A DNA stretch of 64,000 nucleotides, taken from Rhododendron vialii. Taxonomy: Eukaryota; Streptophyta; Magnoliopsida; Ericales; Ericaceae. Shown here piece by piece: positions 34,901 through 47,074 of this stretch (its first letter is position 1; each line of letters opens with the position of its first letter). The position numbers and the translations under genes are program-made. The notes beneath the pieces are model-generated. The model saw nothing but the letters and a program-made list of their open reading frames with translations, did not search any database and had not been told where the DNA came from. The stretch covers positions 37,167,501-37,231,500 of the forward strand of contig NC_080567.1 of assembly GCF_030253575.1 (NCBI RefSeq), written 5' to 3'.

Positions 34901-36048
34901 ATCTCCAATGGACTCAATTAAGTCACTCATTAAGGTGGGTGGCTAAATCTTTAACTAGTGGGTGTGAAAAAAACTGTTCCAATGGATTAGCTAATTGAGT
35001 CCGCAACTTTGTTGATTAATAAGTGATCACTCAATAATTTTGGTCATTCACTTATGGAGGGAGAGAGAGTAGAGGAGGGGGTCTAACTCCTATCACATTA
35101 TTAGATTTATTGTATTTTTATTTAATCACTAATCAATTCTTTTTAGCCATTCTATTGGGCAGACATTAACTCTTTAAATTAACCATTACCTATCATCACT
35201 TGATAAACGGTCTCACTTTAATCAAAAAGTGCATGTTATCCAGCCATTTTGGCCTCTCTATTGGAGATGTTCTTAGAAAATAGCAAATTCCTAAGTTCCA
35301 AAGCCTTGACAATGTGACTAACTCTTTTGAGGTTAACACTATAGCTACTACTCAAATGTCTAAAAAATGACTAAACTACCCGCAATGGGTACCACAAATT
35401 TCTCAACCATTTTTTTTATCGGCAAAAGAAAATTCATATATCATGAAGAAAAAAACGTGAAGACAAATTCACAACCGTTATATGTGGGTTGGGTGGATGA
35501 CACTTCGTCCAAGTTTCCAACCTATTGTAGGAAATATTGTTGCCTTCCACTCGGCATCTTAATTATGACATGGTCCTCAAAGCCCTGTAAAAGTATGAGA
35601 TAATGTATTAATTTAGTGCTGTTAAAGAAAAGTGACTCCAAAGTCAAGAATAACTGAAGTAGTTTGCAAAGAATTTCAAATTTACATTGCAAGTAAGATG
35701 TCTGCATGGGGGCCATAACGTATATGGGTTTTTTACTTGAGGGGCGGTATGATAATTTTGATTAATATTAGGGTTCAGATTAGTATATGGTCTTTACTTT
35801 AAAGTTGATTAGATATATTGATCGATCCACTAACTTCTTAGACTTAGAGTGCCCCAACAACAGCAAAGTGGTCTGGCCTCGCCTTTTTTCTCTTTCGAAT
35901 TTAAAACGAAAAAGTATTAAGATGACATTCTTTGCAATAATTAAACTGTCAAATCTCATGATTTTTTCTCTAAGACTCCCACTTTAAGTAAATTTAATGT
36001 CATCCTCAAATATAATTCGTTAAGGAAGCATCATTTGTTCCATTCTCT

Positions 36049-36050
<2 letters not shown>
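34901..36050. other. intergenic, no gene seen
   Basis: AT-rich DNA upstream of the CIF-type gene. No gene recognised. Confidence 0.4.

Positions 36051-36118
<68 letters not shown>
36051..36118. repeat. compound AC/AG microsatellite
   Basis: About fourteen AC units (36051-36079) pass directly into about twenty AG units (36079-36118). The repeat ends 37 bases before the start codon of the CIF-type gene, inside its leader or core promoter. Confidence 0.95.
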
Positions 36119-36119
<1 letters not shown>

Positions 36120-36155
36120 CAACTCAATTGAGAAGATATCAAAGTTGATGAAAAC

Positions 36156-36892
36156 ATGGGTATGATGATGGTGATCAAGAAGATTAGTCTCCTCTTCCTC
36201 GTCGTTTCTGTATCACTTCTGCCAACCTCATTTGCAGGTGTTTGTCTTCTGTAACTGCAGCTTTAGTTAACGAGAGAGAGAGAGAGAGAGAGCTGTATTT
36301 GAGTTACACTGTGTGCAAAACTATAATATATCAAAGAGTTACTGGACGCTCATAAACCTACCCATAACTTAAACTGAGCCCCATGTCGCATACAGAAATT
36401 CTCTTTTGCTTTTAGTTAGATTTTCAGGGGTTTTAATCACTTTAATTCTTGTACTTATTTCTTAGTTTTTAAGGTTTTGAAACTTTTGTCAGCACAAGTC
36501 TGACCTTGTTACCTTATGTTTTGCTAGTACATGGCATGTGGTCTTAATTCTAAATTAATTTTCTACTCATTCTTTTTTACTTATACAAAGTTCGCTTACT
36601 AATTTCGCAGGCCGACGATTGGTTGACAACATGGCCGATGAAGTAGACGCAACTCATGAGGCACGGCACCCCTCTCTCTCTCTCTCTGATATGTCATGTG
36701 TCTGGGCTAGTTTACGTACATTTTTCTAATGCTACATTATTTGTGTCGTTAATCTGTTTCCAATGCATATGTATATAGGAAGTCAGTGGAATTCACGTGG
36801 AAAGGCTGCTGAGAATGAACGCAAAGGACTACGGGAAATATGATCCAGCACCAACTTTCGTCAAACCTCCTTACAAACTCATTCCCAACTGA
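36156..36892 (+). CDS. CIF-type secreted peptide hormone precursor
   Basis: The 81-aa precursor is encoded by exons 36156-36237, 36611-36660 and 36779-36892. Residues 1-27 form a signal peptide (KKISLLFLVVSVSLLPTSFA). An acidic linker follows (VDNMADEVDATHEEVSGIHV), then RLLRMNAK. The last 21 residues begin DYGKYDPAP and end FVKPPYKLIPN. This is the layout of CASPARIAN STRIP INTEGRITY FACTORs: a C-terminal 21-mer opening with Asp-Tyr (Tyr sulfated by TPST in the known peptides), a proline-rich middle and an end close to PPFKLIPN. Known CIFs are perceived by SGN3/GSO1 and GSO2 and control the endodermal barrier or embryo and pollen surfaces. Intron 1 is GT-AG and holds a GA microsatellite; intron 2 seems to use a GC donor. 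The Tyr in PPYKLIPN replaces the usual Phe. The tissue cannot be told from sequence. Confidence 0.86.
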
Positions 36893-37977
36893 TCAAATAT
36901 ACCTATATATGTATAAGGGAAGCAATTTACCCTTACCCCCATGCATATATATGCATGAATGCATCAAGCTTCAAGAAAAAGGTTCGCGGCCCATTTACTA
37001 TGATCTTATATATGATCGATGAAACTCCAAATAAAAATTGATGTCCAACCTCTGTATATGTAAAATCCAGAAGCGTTACTAGATGTATTACGCGCTATAT
37101 ACGTATGCTTTTATGCTAAGTTTTGGAGATGTTATTAGATGCTAAAGACTAGAATAAATACGTGCTCGTCCTCCCGAATAGAAACCGGAACTATGTGTTG
37201 TATGGGTTTCTCGGAAGAAGCTGTTTGTGTAATATTGTGGCATGTTTTTTTAGTGAAAATCCTATTATGTCAACAGTGTTATGTAAGTATGTAGTAGTTA
37301 TTAGTTCACCAAAAAATAAAAATAAAGTATGTTGCTATTATAGTTGTGTATTTGTGTATGTGTATTCTCATGCGAATCTATCGATGCTACGTGGGATTGG
37401 TAACTATTTGGGAACGAGGATGCTGTCGAGCATCTCGACGCGGACGGCTTGAATTGAATCTAAACACAAATAAAATGGAATTGTGCCATTTATGGTAAGA
37501 AAGGGCAAGCAAGGGCGACTATAAAATGCATGCGGTAATGCAACAAAAATGGAAATTTCTTCGTGAAAAAGGAGAACTAAAAAGTAGCTTCAGTGACGTT
37601 TCTCTCATGCGACTTTCGTACAACGTAAATTGAGGGAGACCCTCCACGATAAAATTGAACAATCCTAGCTTTCAATTTTTAGGTCTCAAGAAAAAAAATC
37701 GAATTGATCAAACATCAAAATTTACATGAATGAAAGATAATTATCACAAGAGAAATAGGCGGCAGTGTCTCAACGTATATTTCTCTTATGGCTAATACAA
37801 TTATATCAAGCTTTTACTGATGACCGAAGTAGGACCTTGGTAGGTCTCATTTTATGTTAAAATTAATTGAGCATCACATTAGATGATCACAATACTTTCG
37901 CAATCTATTTCGATCCTTCGGACAGGGATAATTGGTACTTACTACACCACCATTGGGAGGGTGTCCAGCATTTTAGC
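36893..37977. other. CIF gene 3' flank, no gene seen
   Basis: The 3' untranslated region of the CIF-type gene is followed by spacer. No other gene recognised. Confidence 0.4.
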
Positions 37978-37991
37978 ACGTACCCAAAGTT

Positions 37992-38207
37992 TTTTGTTTT
38001 CTGGTTTGACGGTCAGCGGTATCTGGACCAGCTTATGAGCACCTCAACTAATCCCCTTCCCGATCGGTTCAAAGGCAGACCATGCACTTCAAGACTAGAA
38101 GTTTCACAAGCAATTACGTACTTTCTTATAGCCTATCCCAGGAATCGAACCATGACTTATTGTCTAGGAAGCAAATCCACCGACCAGACGGACTAATCCT
38201 CGGGACT
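37992..38207 (-). mobile_element. Au-type SINE with 14-bp TSD
   Basis: On the minus strand the element starts AGTCCCGAGGATTAGTCCG, a box-A-like region, followed by box B ATGGTTCGATTCCTGGG. It ends with GGGGATTAGTTGAGGTGCTC, then ATAAGCTGGTCCAGATACC and an A-rich tail, the conserved Au SINE 3' end. Identical 14-bp direct repeats ACGTACCCAAAGTT lie at 37978-37991 and 38208-38221. The perfect TSD argues for a fairly young insertion. Confidence 0.88.
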
Positions 38208-38317
38208 ACGTACCCAAAGTTAATGCCACAACCATTTCAACCTACAAAAGCTACTACAGTAATTTTCCTCGATTTTATCACACAGTATTCTGGGTTCCAA
38301 TCCAAATCAGAAGGCCT

Positions 38318-38467
38318 TGGACTGAGATAGAGCCCAGCCCAGTATTAGTGGGCCGGATGAACATGAAACTCAACGTGATTGATAAGACAAACATAATATA
38401 CAACAAATACAACTGGACTGAGACCGAGCCCAGCCCAGTATTAGTGGGCTGGGTGAGCCTGAAACTA
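38318..38467. repeat. direct repeat, 54 bp, spaced 95 bp
   Basis: GGACTGAGA, GAGCCCAGCCCAGTATTAGT and GGGCYGGRTGARC occur at 38318-38372 and again at 38413-38467 with few changes. Confidence 0.8.
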
Positions 38468-38469
38468 GT

Positions 38470-39935
38470 GCGGTAGATGTTTTGGGCCAAATAAAGTGGA
38501 AAAAGTTTGGCTTTTATGAATATATGGTTATCAAATAATTAGGGATTTCTGAATAGCTTTTGTTTGTTAAACGTAATGCTTAATTCACATGTGAAATTTT
38601 CATATTATATTATTGGTTTGTGTTATCTAAGTGTATGGACCCTGGCTACAGAAATATGTCGTGTTAAGAGGTACCGGGGCACATATGATGCCCCCGAGAT
38701 TGCTAATAAGCATTACATATAAGATACAGGTTGGTGTAATCTAAAAATATCATGTAATCCGCTTTTTGGAATTTTTTCCTTTTGAACAGAAAAAAAAGGA
38801 AATTTATTAGTAATCAACTGTAAATATCTTTTTTTTCGAAATTTTAAGTACGGTAAGTTGGACTGCTATTATATATATCCGCTTATAAAAAGCGGGGTCA
38901 TTTATCCTCTGACAACTTAAAATGTTTCAGCGCTAGAAATTACGCTAATACAGTTGGTCTAATTAATACGTTTGGATCTATAATCAGCTTTAATTTCCAA
39001 TCACGTCTGCTTGTTCGATTTGGGTCTCAAAACCCCTGTCCACTCATTACTCCTAAAAACTTCACTCAAAATCCATATCCAACAGGATATTTTGCATCCC
39101 TACATGTTTATTCAAAGTTCTTGGAGGAAAGTCAGACAGGAAATCAGGAGCATTATCTTTGTTCTTTAAGGAATGGTGGGATCGGAACGCAATTAACCCA
39201 GATGAATTGGATAGATGATTATTCAGTGCTCCTCGAGCATTTGTTTTTGTATTCCGAAAGATCGATCTGGCATATACAAATTAAACATAGAAAATTAACA
39301 TGTCATATCAATAAATAAATAGAAAACCCTTTCTTGAAAATATTAACCGAAGTGTTGTTTCCCTTCGTGTGTAATCTAGACAATGCTACTATCGCATATA
39401 TGCACAATATATGTCTTGACACGTGCTATATATGATTCTTGAATCATTTTCAAATTTATAGAAGGAGAAAACCAGCGTAACAATAGGACTTTTGTTTATA
39501 GGCTTTTTAAATTTAATATTGGCTTTCTTTCAGTCAGCTGTTATAGTAATAGTATTTATTTTATGGCGTTTTGGTTTAGTTTTTGCGTTTAATTGGAAAA
39601 CAAATATAAAAACTAGTATATGAAAAAATGCAGAATTAAAAGGGAAGAAAGTACAAGTAGTTAATAAGTTTATCCAAACGAAGTCTATTAGGGCTTTGTT
39701 TTATCCTTCACTTTAAGTAATCAAATAGTGATCACCTGACTAACCACTGATTTTGACAGTTTAATTACTCAATTAATTAAAGATGACTTGCGTCTGTTAA
39801 TCGCAACACGGCAACGATTTTATGGCACTCACCAGAGTGGACCCTTTCTGAAGGTGAAATGACATTTGCATCCGCCACTCCCACTTGTCTTTGAGGCTGG
39901 AATAATTATTCAGTGCTTGTGCCACCACCACACAT
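38470..39935. other. intergenic, no gene seen
   Basis: AT-rich spacer with no supported feature. Confidence 0.4.
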
Positions 39936-39939
39936 CAAT

Positions 39940-40540
39940 GTAGGGTTCAAGACAAATGTATGAGTTCAACATAAAAATGTAATGTTTGAGGAATTTAGAA
40001 TACCACGTAACAGTGTCCTAAAACAATGATTTACACGTCAAATCATGACAGGTAGGAGGGTATATCTGGATAATTTATTCAGTGTCTTCAACGTACTGTC
40101 ACGTGATACCCCGGACTCCTTCTTCACTAAATATTAATATGACTTCGATATTAAGTATATAAACCTAACATCAATGTGGTAGGGGAGGAATTTGGGGCAC
40201 CAATGGCGGAGCCATGTAGAGATTGGGATAGAGCTCGCCTAACCCTTGTAGCGTTCAAGACAAAGGTATGAGTACTTCAACAGAAAAATGTAGTGTTGGA
40301 GGAATATAGAATACTACGTAACAGTATTTCAAAGCATTGAATAATTACTTGTCAAAACAGTATGCTTATTGGGACAAGTAGGAGGGTACGTTTGGAAGAT
40401 TAATTCAGTGTTTCCGGAATACCATCACATAGTACTCCCGACTTCTTTTCAATAAAACGTAAACGTGGCTCTGATATTAAGTGCATAAACGACCTAACAT
40501 CAACGTGTGGTGCGAGAGGAATTCGAGCGGGCACAATAAT
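39940..40540. repeat. tandem repeat of about 300 bp, two copies
   Basis: The two units (about 39940-40245 and 40246-40540) run in parallel. Each has TTCAAGACAAAGGTATGAGT-like sequence, then RGAATACYACGTAACAGT, GACARGTAGGAGGGTA, ATTCAGTGT, a GATATTAAGT block and AACATCAAYGTG. They are diverged by several substitutions and indels. Terminal-like phrases (TACCACGTRA) suggest that each contains an old MITE. Confidence 0.7.
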
Positions 40541-40544
40541 ATTT

Positions 40545-42180
40545 TTCATATTAGGCCACGTGGTACCCCGGGATACTGAATAATGTTTCTCATGCATATT
40601 TGGCATCATTGTGACTCATACTGTATCACCTTCGTTGACCGCCGAGATCAAAGATCATAGTGTGTGGTACTTATTTTTTTATTCAACCATTTGACATTTA
40701 TGTGCCAAATTCAATTTCCCATTGATGCTTTTCTTTGACTTCGTGGGGTCTCTTTGATATTGCCACCTGGTGCGCAGTGGGAACTTGACATCTGGGCTGA
40801 GAATGAATTCCAGTAAATTATTAGGGGCAGAATGATTGATGACGGAAAGACTTTAACACTATGATCATGTGATTTCAGTTAAATTCTTAATTAGCACACG
40901 CAAGAGCTAGCTAGCTGAGCTAGCTAGGGGCAGAATGATTCAGTTTGGAAGTGGCGGAAATTGAATATATATTGATTACTCGATCGTAATAATAACGGAA
41001 ATATGTTATACTACTGTACGTATTTATTTAACATTCAAGTACACGTGTTCTAATGTCAATCACGCTCATATTATATTTCTAAAATAATTCACATGCTAAT
41101 CGTCGATCAACATATGTCAAAAATAGTTTACCGACATACTGATCTCAATTCTTTCAGCGTGACTTTTTTTATTAAATTTTGGACCTTTTGTCTCTCGGTG
41201 GTTAATTTAATAAGACTTTAAGATACAGAGAAGAAACAATATGATCGAGTGAAAAAGGATATAGAAATAAATCAGGGTTGATACAAGTAGTCAATTACTA
41301 AAATAAAAATAAAAAAATCATAACGGGAGGTGGCCCATGCCAAAGAGTCGTTCACATCGATTCAAGAAAGTAAGCAATTAAGTAGTGTTCGAGGAAAAAA
41401 ATAAAGCATAATGTAGAATTAAGGTCTGACCAGAAACTTTTTCATTAATTTTCCGTTGGGTCGATGTGGAAGAAGAAACCCGTACCAATAAAAAGGTAAC
41501 TTTGAGTAGGGGAATTACTTTTCGCACTTCTTTCTATTATTATATTTTATTCTTAATCTTTTATTTTTATTCAGGCGAATTTACTAGATTAGCTCGAGTG
41601 GATCCTTAATTTGTTGTTGGACTAGAGATTGATTATGGATTCGAGCTGATGGAATAGTGTCAGTTATCGTAGGAAAATAATAATAATTCACATGTATTGA
41701 GACCCAAAAAAAAAATTTCGGATCCATACAAAATAAAAGGTGAGAGAGTAAACTTCATTTTCCTTTATTATTGTCACACAAATAGAGCAATTAAAAGTTT
41801 AAAACATCGTTCATTACCAAAAAAAAGTTTAAAAAACATTGTTAGGGGTTTACTCAAGTTTAAAACATTGTTCATGAGATCACATGTTTTATTCTCACGG
41901 AAGCCAACTATTTCAAATCTTGGGGCCACTGGAATTTATGCTCGGTCGTTATCTTCAGGGCTTCGAAATTAGTCGAGGTGCGCGCAAATTGCCCCGGACA
42001 TCCATTTATCGAAATAAAACTGTGGATTACTTTAATTTGGGTGGGTAATTATGGATAAAAATCTATGAAACTGTATGTATTTTTTTTCTTCTTAATTAAA
42101 ACACATATATTAGCAAGACATGCAAGGGTCTTAATTTAAGGTTTGGTCGGTCAAATATGTATATAAATTAACAAAAAAAC
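40545..42180. other. intergenic, no gene seen
   Basis: AT-rich spacer. No gene recognised. Confidence 0.4.
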
Positions 42181-42185
42181 TAAGA

Positions 42186-42528
42186 GCAGAGACAATCCGC
42201 AGGGACAAACGCGTTTGGCCCCATTTGGATTCCGAAAAAATCTAAAAAAATATCCATAAATTTTTGAATATTATTTTATAGGGCCCTGTAAAAAATCAGC
42301 TCCAGTGGATATCGGTAAGTATTACTTTTGGATAAGTAGGGGCGAAACTGTCAATTCGCCCTTACTTATCCAAAAGTAATACTTACCGATATCCACTGGA
42401 GCTGATTTTTTACAAGGCTCCATAAAATAATATTCAAAAATTTATGAATATTTTTTTAGATTTTTTCGAAATCCAAATGGGACCAAACGTATTTGTCCTT
42501 GCGGATTGTCCCGGCGGATTGTCCCTGC
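42186..42528. mobile_element. near-perfect palindromic MITE
   Basis: The arms of about 160 bp are almost exact complements around a loop near 42350 (GGGCGAAACTGTCAATTCGCCC). The left arm has CAGCTCCAGTGGATATCGGT and AAGTATTACTTTTGGATAAG; the right arm is its complement. The termini read GCAGRGACAATCCGC. The right end has a duplicated terminal block (GCGGATTGTCC twice, 42501-42528). No target duplication is clear. The high arm identity suggests a recent origin or arm-to-arm conversion. Confidence 0.8.
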
Positions 42529-42529
42529 T

Positions 42530-45440
42530 AGTAACAGGACTCATAAATTAATTAGTAAGTACTAATGATGTTTCAGGAAAAGTGGGTCAATTCTTCATTT
42601 TACCTAGGACTAGGAGTATTTTGGTTGTCTACCTAGCACAGTGTACCTCGGATCGTCCCTACCAACCGAATGATTCGTAATTGCGACCTTGGAAATAAGT
42701 CCAGTCCGTTGATTCGTGGAACGGTCAAGCGTGGTGGCTTTGATCGACGGCTGCAACTTCGGAAAAGAACTTTTGGTGGGGCCGGTATGTCTTTGTCCCC
42801 ATTTATAGTAGTCGTGATGCACGTGAGAACACGGTGCAGACTGCTGCAGAGGTGGGGAATCGCGGGTCTTATTAGTGACCAACCCTGCGGTCCGCATTTG
42901 GTCTGTTCGTGTCAATAGTTTGGATGCATTTGTTAATTTTTATCGATTAAAAATTAATTTTGACCGATAAAAATTTTCGACCAACTGAAACCATCGATTG
43001 CAAAAACGAACAGTGTATATGATGACTACATGGTGCACTAGAGGACCCCGGGTCCGCAGGGGTCAAAGCATACTGATTCCTGAAAAATGATTTTTTAACT
43101 CCTTTCCCTCTTATGTAAAAACCTCATTTTTAGTCTTAATTATGTGAAATTACAGTGGTATATCTGATTTATTTATTCGGGATATGCTTTTTAATGGAGT
43201 AGATGAAAAGGTGATTTCGTGAATTTTCGTGAATAAAGTTTTAAGTTAACTTTTTATAAGCGAGATGTGCAAAAAACAACCCATTTATTTTTCTCAACAA
43301 ATTAACAATTGTTTTTACAAATTACGCAACCCCGACTTGATTAAAGGGATAATAAGTTTTTTCCTTTACGTTGTTGAAATTTGGGTTAGTGTTGAGCTAG
43401 TCAAAACGAACAATACTACTAAGCGAGAGTAAAACCATACGTCATATAATGATACACCATATCAGAATCAAACCCATTTTAAACATGGAGTTCACAAGGA
43501 CAAACCCGTAAGGCCAGTTGTTGGGTTGGGTAAAAAACAAATAATAATTTCAAATATGGACTAGATTGTTCAAAAAATTGTGGCTGAAAATTGAAATGCA
43601 AGATGATCGTTTTGGGATTAGTTTGCGGGTTCTAAGCTTCTTAGATTAGTTTGCGGGTTTGTCTTATGGCTCCAAAATATGTTTATTATTTAGAGATGCT
43701 ATTCCACCTTATTTGCAACACACGGCTACAAAACCAAAACATAATTATGGATTGTTTGGTGCTAAGGGTCTCTTGACCTAACTTTTTAGAAAGACTTTGG
43801 CACGGTCTTTTGGATTATTTTCGCTTAATCTTTACAGGATGCGGGGCAAATTTTGACTTTACAGTTGTCGTCTAGATGAGAAAAACGTATTTTTCAAGTC
43901 GACTTATATGATTTTTTTAAAATTTTGTCTATATCTTTATACTTTTTAGATTTTTCTCGTCAAGCCGAAAAATATGACCCGAATTCTGTAAAAACTATAA
44001 GAACATAACTAAATGTTGTACCGAAAAACATTGCTAACTTTAATAACCTTTAAATGAATAATAAAAATTTGATGCGACAAATTCACTTTTAATTATTACA
44101 TTGTGGATGCTCTAAATACTTGTTTTTGGAGACCACTCAATGTCAATAATAAAATATTACTACTAATGCAAGGGAATCAGGTTTTATTTGGATAATGCTC
44201 CACTCCTAAAACCAAGCAGAAAAGCATATATAGGAATCTTTCTCCAAATTAAAATTCCTTTGATACTTCGCGTCGACAAGAAAAGCAGGGCATGCGTACT
44301 ACGCACTCCGCTTACTGCAGAAGGCATCAGTAGTAGCCCTTGCATTTTTTTAGTTTTCATTTCTGCCCTTCTCGTTTACGCCAAAGGCCCATTTTAAAAA
44401 ATCACACGGCATCAGGTCATACAGCATTTACAGATTTTCACTCGAATACAGAGATATAGAGACACAGCAAAGCCTAAAGCAGCTAACGATATACAGGTAA
44501 AGCCAATTCGTTTCTCTAAAACATTCTAACGTGATTTACCGAAAACAACTAACTTTTTAGCACTTCTACCCAATTCAGTTCTCTAAAAAACCCTTTAGCA
44601 CTTTTAAGAAATACATAAATAATAGGTTCATTATCGGCCTCCTGTATGATTCAAGAAACGCAGATTATAAGCTTTGTTGGGTGGATTAAAATTTTTAATA
44701 GTATATTAGATTGATTGTACATCAATAATTCATTGTTATAGAACATTAATTCGGAAAATTGATGATTAATTCTATCATTGACTATTTTTATGAAATAGAA
44801 AATAAAATCTTGATATTTAATTATTTTCATTTCACATGTGTGATATATCGAAGAAGTAGGTGGTTCAATTCATAAAATTGAGATTTGTCAGGCCTGCCCC
44901 TGAGAATTTAATCCTTCATTATGAGCTGAAAATTTAAATTGGACCCTTAATTAATGTTGTAATTAATAAAGCTTAATTGAGGATCACATGAATCCATGAT
45001 CACACGAAACTTGTTTGAAGTACAAAATCCTGTTTGGTGTTCACTTTTCTGAGAACAAAATGTACTGCACAAAGTTATTAATGTCTTTTAAATATAAAAT
45101 TTGTTTAAATGATCTACTCATTAATCTCTTTCTACAAGATGAGCCGTGCATAGATAAAAGTTTCGGTTAAGGATGCAACTCATTTTAGTATAGACATGTT
45201 GTGCTCCACGAGGACCAATTGTGTAAAAATACTGTAGTGGGGTTCACAACTGCAAATGACACTTTATACGTCAAGCCCGGATAATTACTATATATTTAAT
45301 AGTCTTGTGACACTGCCACGTAATACAGTAATATTAATATTGTGCTCGTAATAAATTTTCCCGATATTGTAGTATGAGAATTTTGGAATTTTGTGAAATA
45401 TATAAAAGTGAGTCATCAACTCCGTCAATAATTAACGGTT
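42530..45440. other. intergenic, no gene seen
   Basis: Mostly AT-rich. A GC-richer stretch (42610-42920) contains an 82-codon frame without recognisable motifs. A sequence ending ATATACAG before GTAAAG at about 44495 looks like a leader-exon donor, but no gene follows. Confidence 0.35.
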
Positions 45441-45505
45441 GCCGTGTTGATGCGGAGACACACCAATAGACACCGACGACGGAGTGATTCGAACCGTCTA
45501 AAACG

Positions 45506-45509
<4 letters not shown>

Positions 45510-45542
<33 letters not shown>

Positions 45543-45682
45543 ACACACAAGTTTCAAGCAGTCCGAAGAAGAAGAAGAAGAAGAAGAAGAATCAGACCTG
45601 ATATTCTCTCTCTCTCTCTCTCTCTAGATATCTCTCTCTCCACAAGACTTTACTCTCTTTGTGGTTCTCTCTCTCTCTCTCT
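45510..45682. repeat. CT and GAA microsatellites in RING gene leader
   Basis: CT runs lie at 45510-45539, 45605-45627 and 45668-45682, and a GAA run at 45565-45591. They fall in the likely promoter or first leader exon of the RING-H2 gene, which seems to end near 45712 at a GTACTG donor. Confidence 0.8.
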
Positions 45683-47074
45683 CTTCTTCATCGGTCTTCG
45701 CGGTTAAAAAAGGTACTGTTCGATCACGTCAGTGTCGGTCTCATTTGTTGTCTCTATAGCAACGGTGCATCTGCGCCATGACGATGTACATCTAACTCAG
45801 GGTTCAGTTAGTTCTAGGAAAATATGGAAATCATGTGGTTTCCCTTTTTGTTTTTGTTCAATTAATGGCTCTTTCTTCGCCTCCAATTCCGGATCTCTCT
45901 GGCTTCTTCTTATTTTTACAATTTTGGCTCACTCTAGTTTCCCTTGCAACGTAGCAGAAAATCGACTTGAAGGTTGTGTATTTTTCGTCAATATTATTTC
46001 TTTTCTTTTTTTCTTTCTGTTCAATGTTTGTTTGCTGTTTGGTGGCGGCTGAAAATACAGAACTCTTTTCAGATTCAGATATGCTATAAGATAGGGATAA
46101 TTATTTCTGGAGATCGAAATGTTTTTAAAGTATCAAATTACTCCGAGTAGGCTTTTGTTAAACGGTAGGTTGTTGATTTGGACTTGACTGTCATTATTGT
46201 TCTTGACTTGTAATCCATTTCCAATTATTGTGTTATGTCTCTGGATTATTTGGTGTCTGGTGAAGTTGGAAGCCGTAAATTCCATCTTTCTTATGAAACT
46301 GTTGCAGATGGAGATTCTAGAAAAATATTACTCCATATTTTGTATTTTTTTTTATAATAACTATTTTGTTAGGAATCATGCAATTCTAGAAATAGGCTGA
46401 TTTGTTAGAAGCGCATTCCTTTGTTATCAGAGGTGAGATTTATTTGTTACGGTACCGCAATGTTTTGTTTGTGTTTTGGCCTTTTTACTTTGCGTTTTCG
46501 TGTTTCATTTTGATGCTTAGATGGGTGTGATCTTCTTAATATTCTAGATTGTATTCGGTAGAAGTCTCAGCAACTCACTTTGTCTAGTTAAGAAGGTTTC
46601 ATTCTAAAGTCTAGCGAAATCTTCAGAAAGAATGAGAAAATGAGGCGTTGAAACTATTTCTGTAGTCTCTTCATTGATTTCTTTCTGGCTGAAATGACTA
46701 GAGGGTGGGCGTTATTCAATATGTGGAGAATCATGTTTCAATGAAGATTTATTTACCGGGAAAGCAAAAAATGTTTCAATGAAGATTTCTTTTTGTTTTA
46801 ACAAAACTTGGGGTTTATTTTCTTAGATTTTCATCAAATGTTTGGTGTTTGTGCTGGCACTTGTCATCTTTATCATAGTACATGTATGGTTTTGTCTCTA
46901 TACTTTAGTGCGTAATTGATCTTCATACTAATGGTTGACTAATTCTATTTTATGCTATTTTTCGAACAACTAGGTAGGTTTTCAAAGGTCCTGACATAGC
47001 AATTCTTCTGAAGTATCAGTGCAAGTGATAGTTTCTGTTTGAGTTGATTTATCTGGTGCATATGAGTGATTATT

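Noticed and set aside
38100-38205. Possible tRNA gene suggested by GGTTCGATTCC on the minus strand
   Set aside because: There is no full cloverleaf, and the Au SINE tail and 14-bp TSD show it is a SINE head.
42610-42920. GC-richer stretch with overlapping frames on both strands
   Set aside because: Neither frame shows a known motif; the open length is expected from the composition.
44400-44500. Possible leader exon ending in ATATACAG before GTAAAG
   Set aside because: No coding exon follows within several kilobases before the separate leader of the RING gene.
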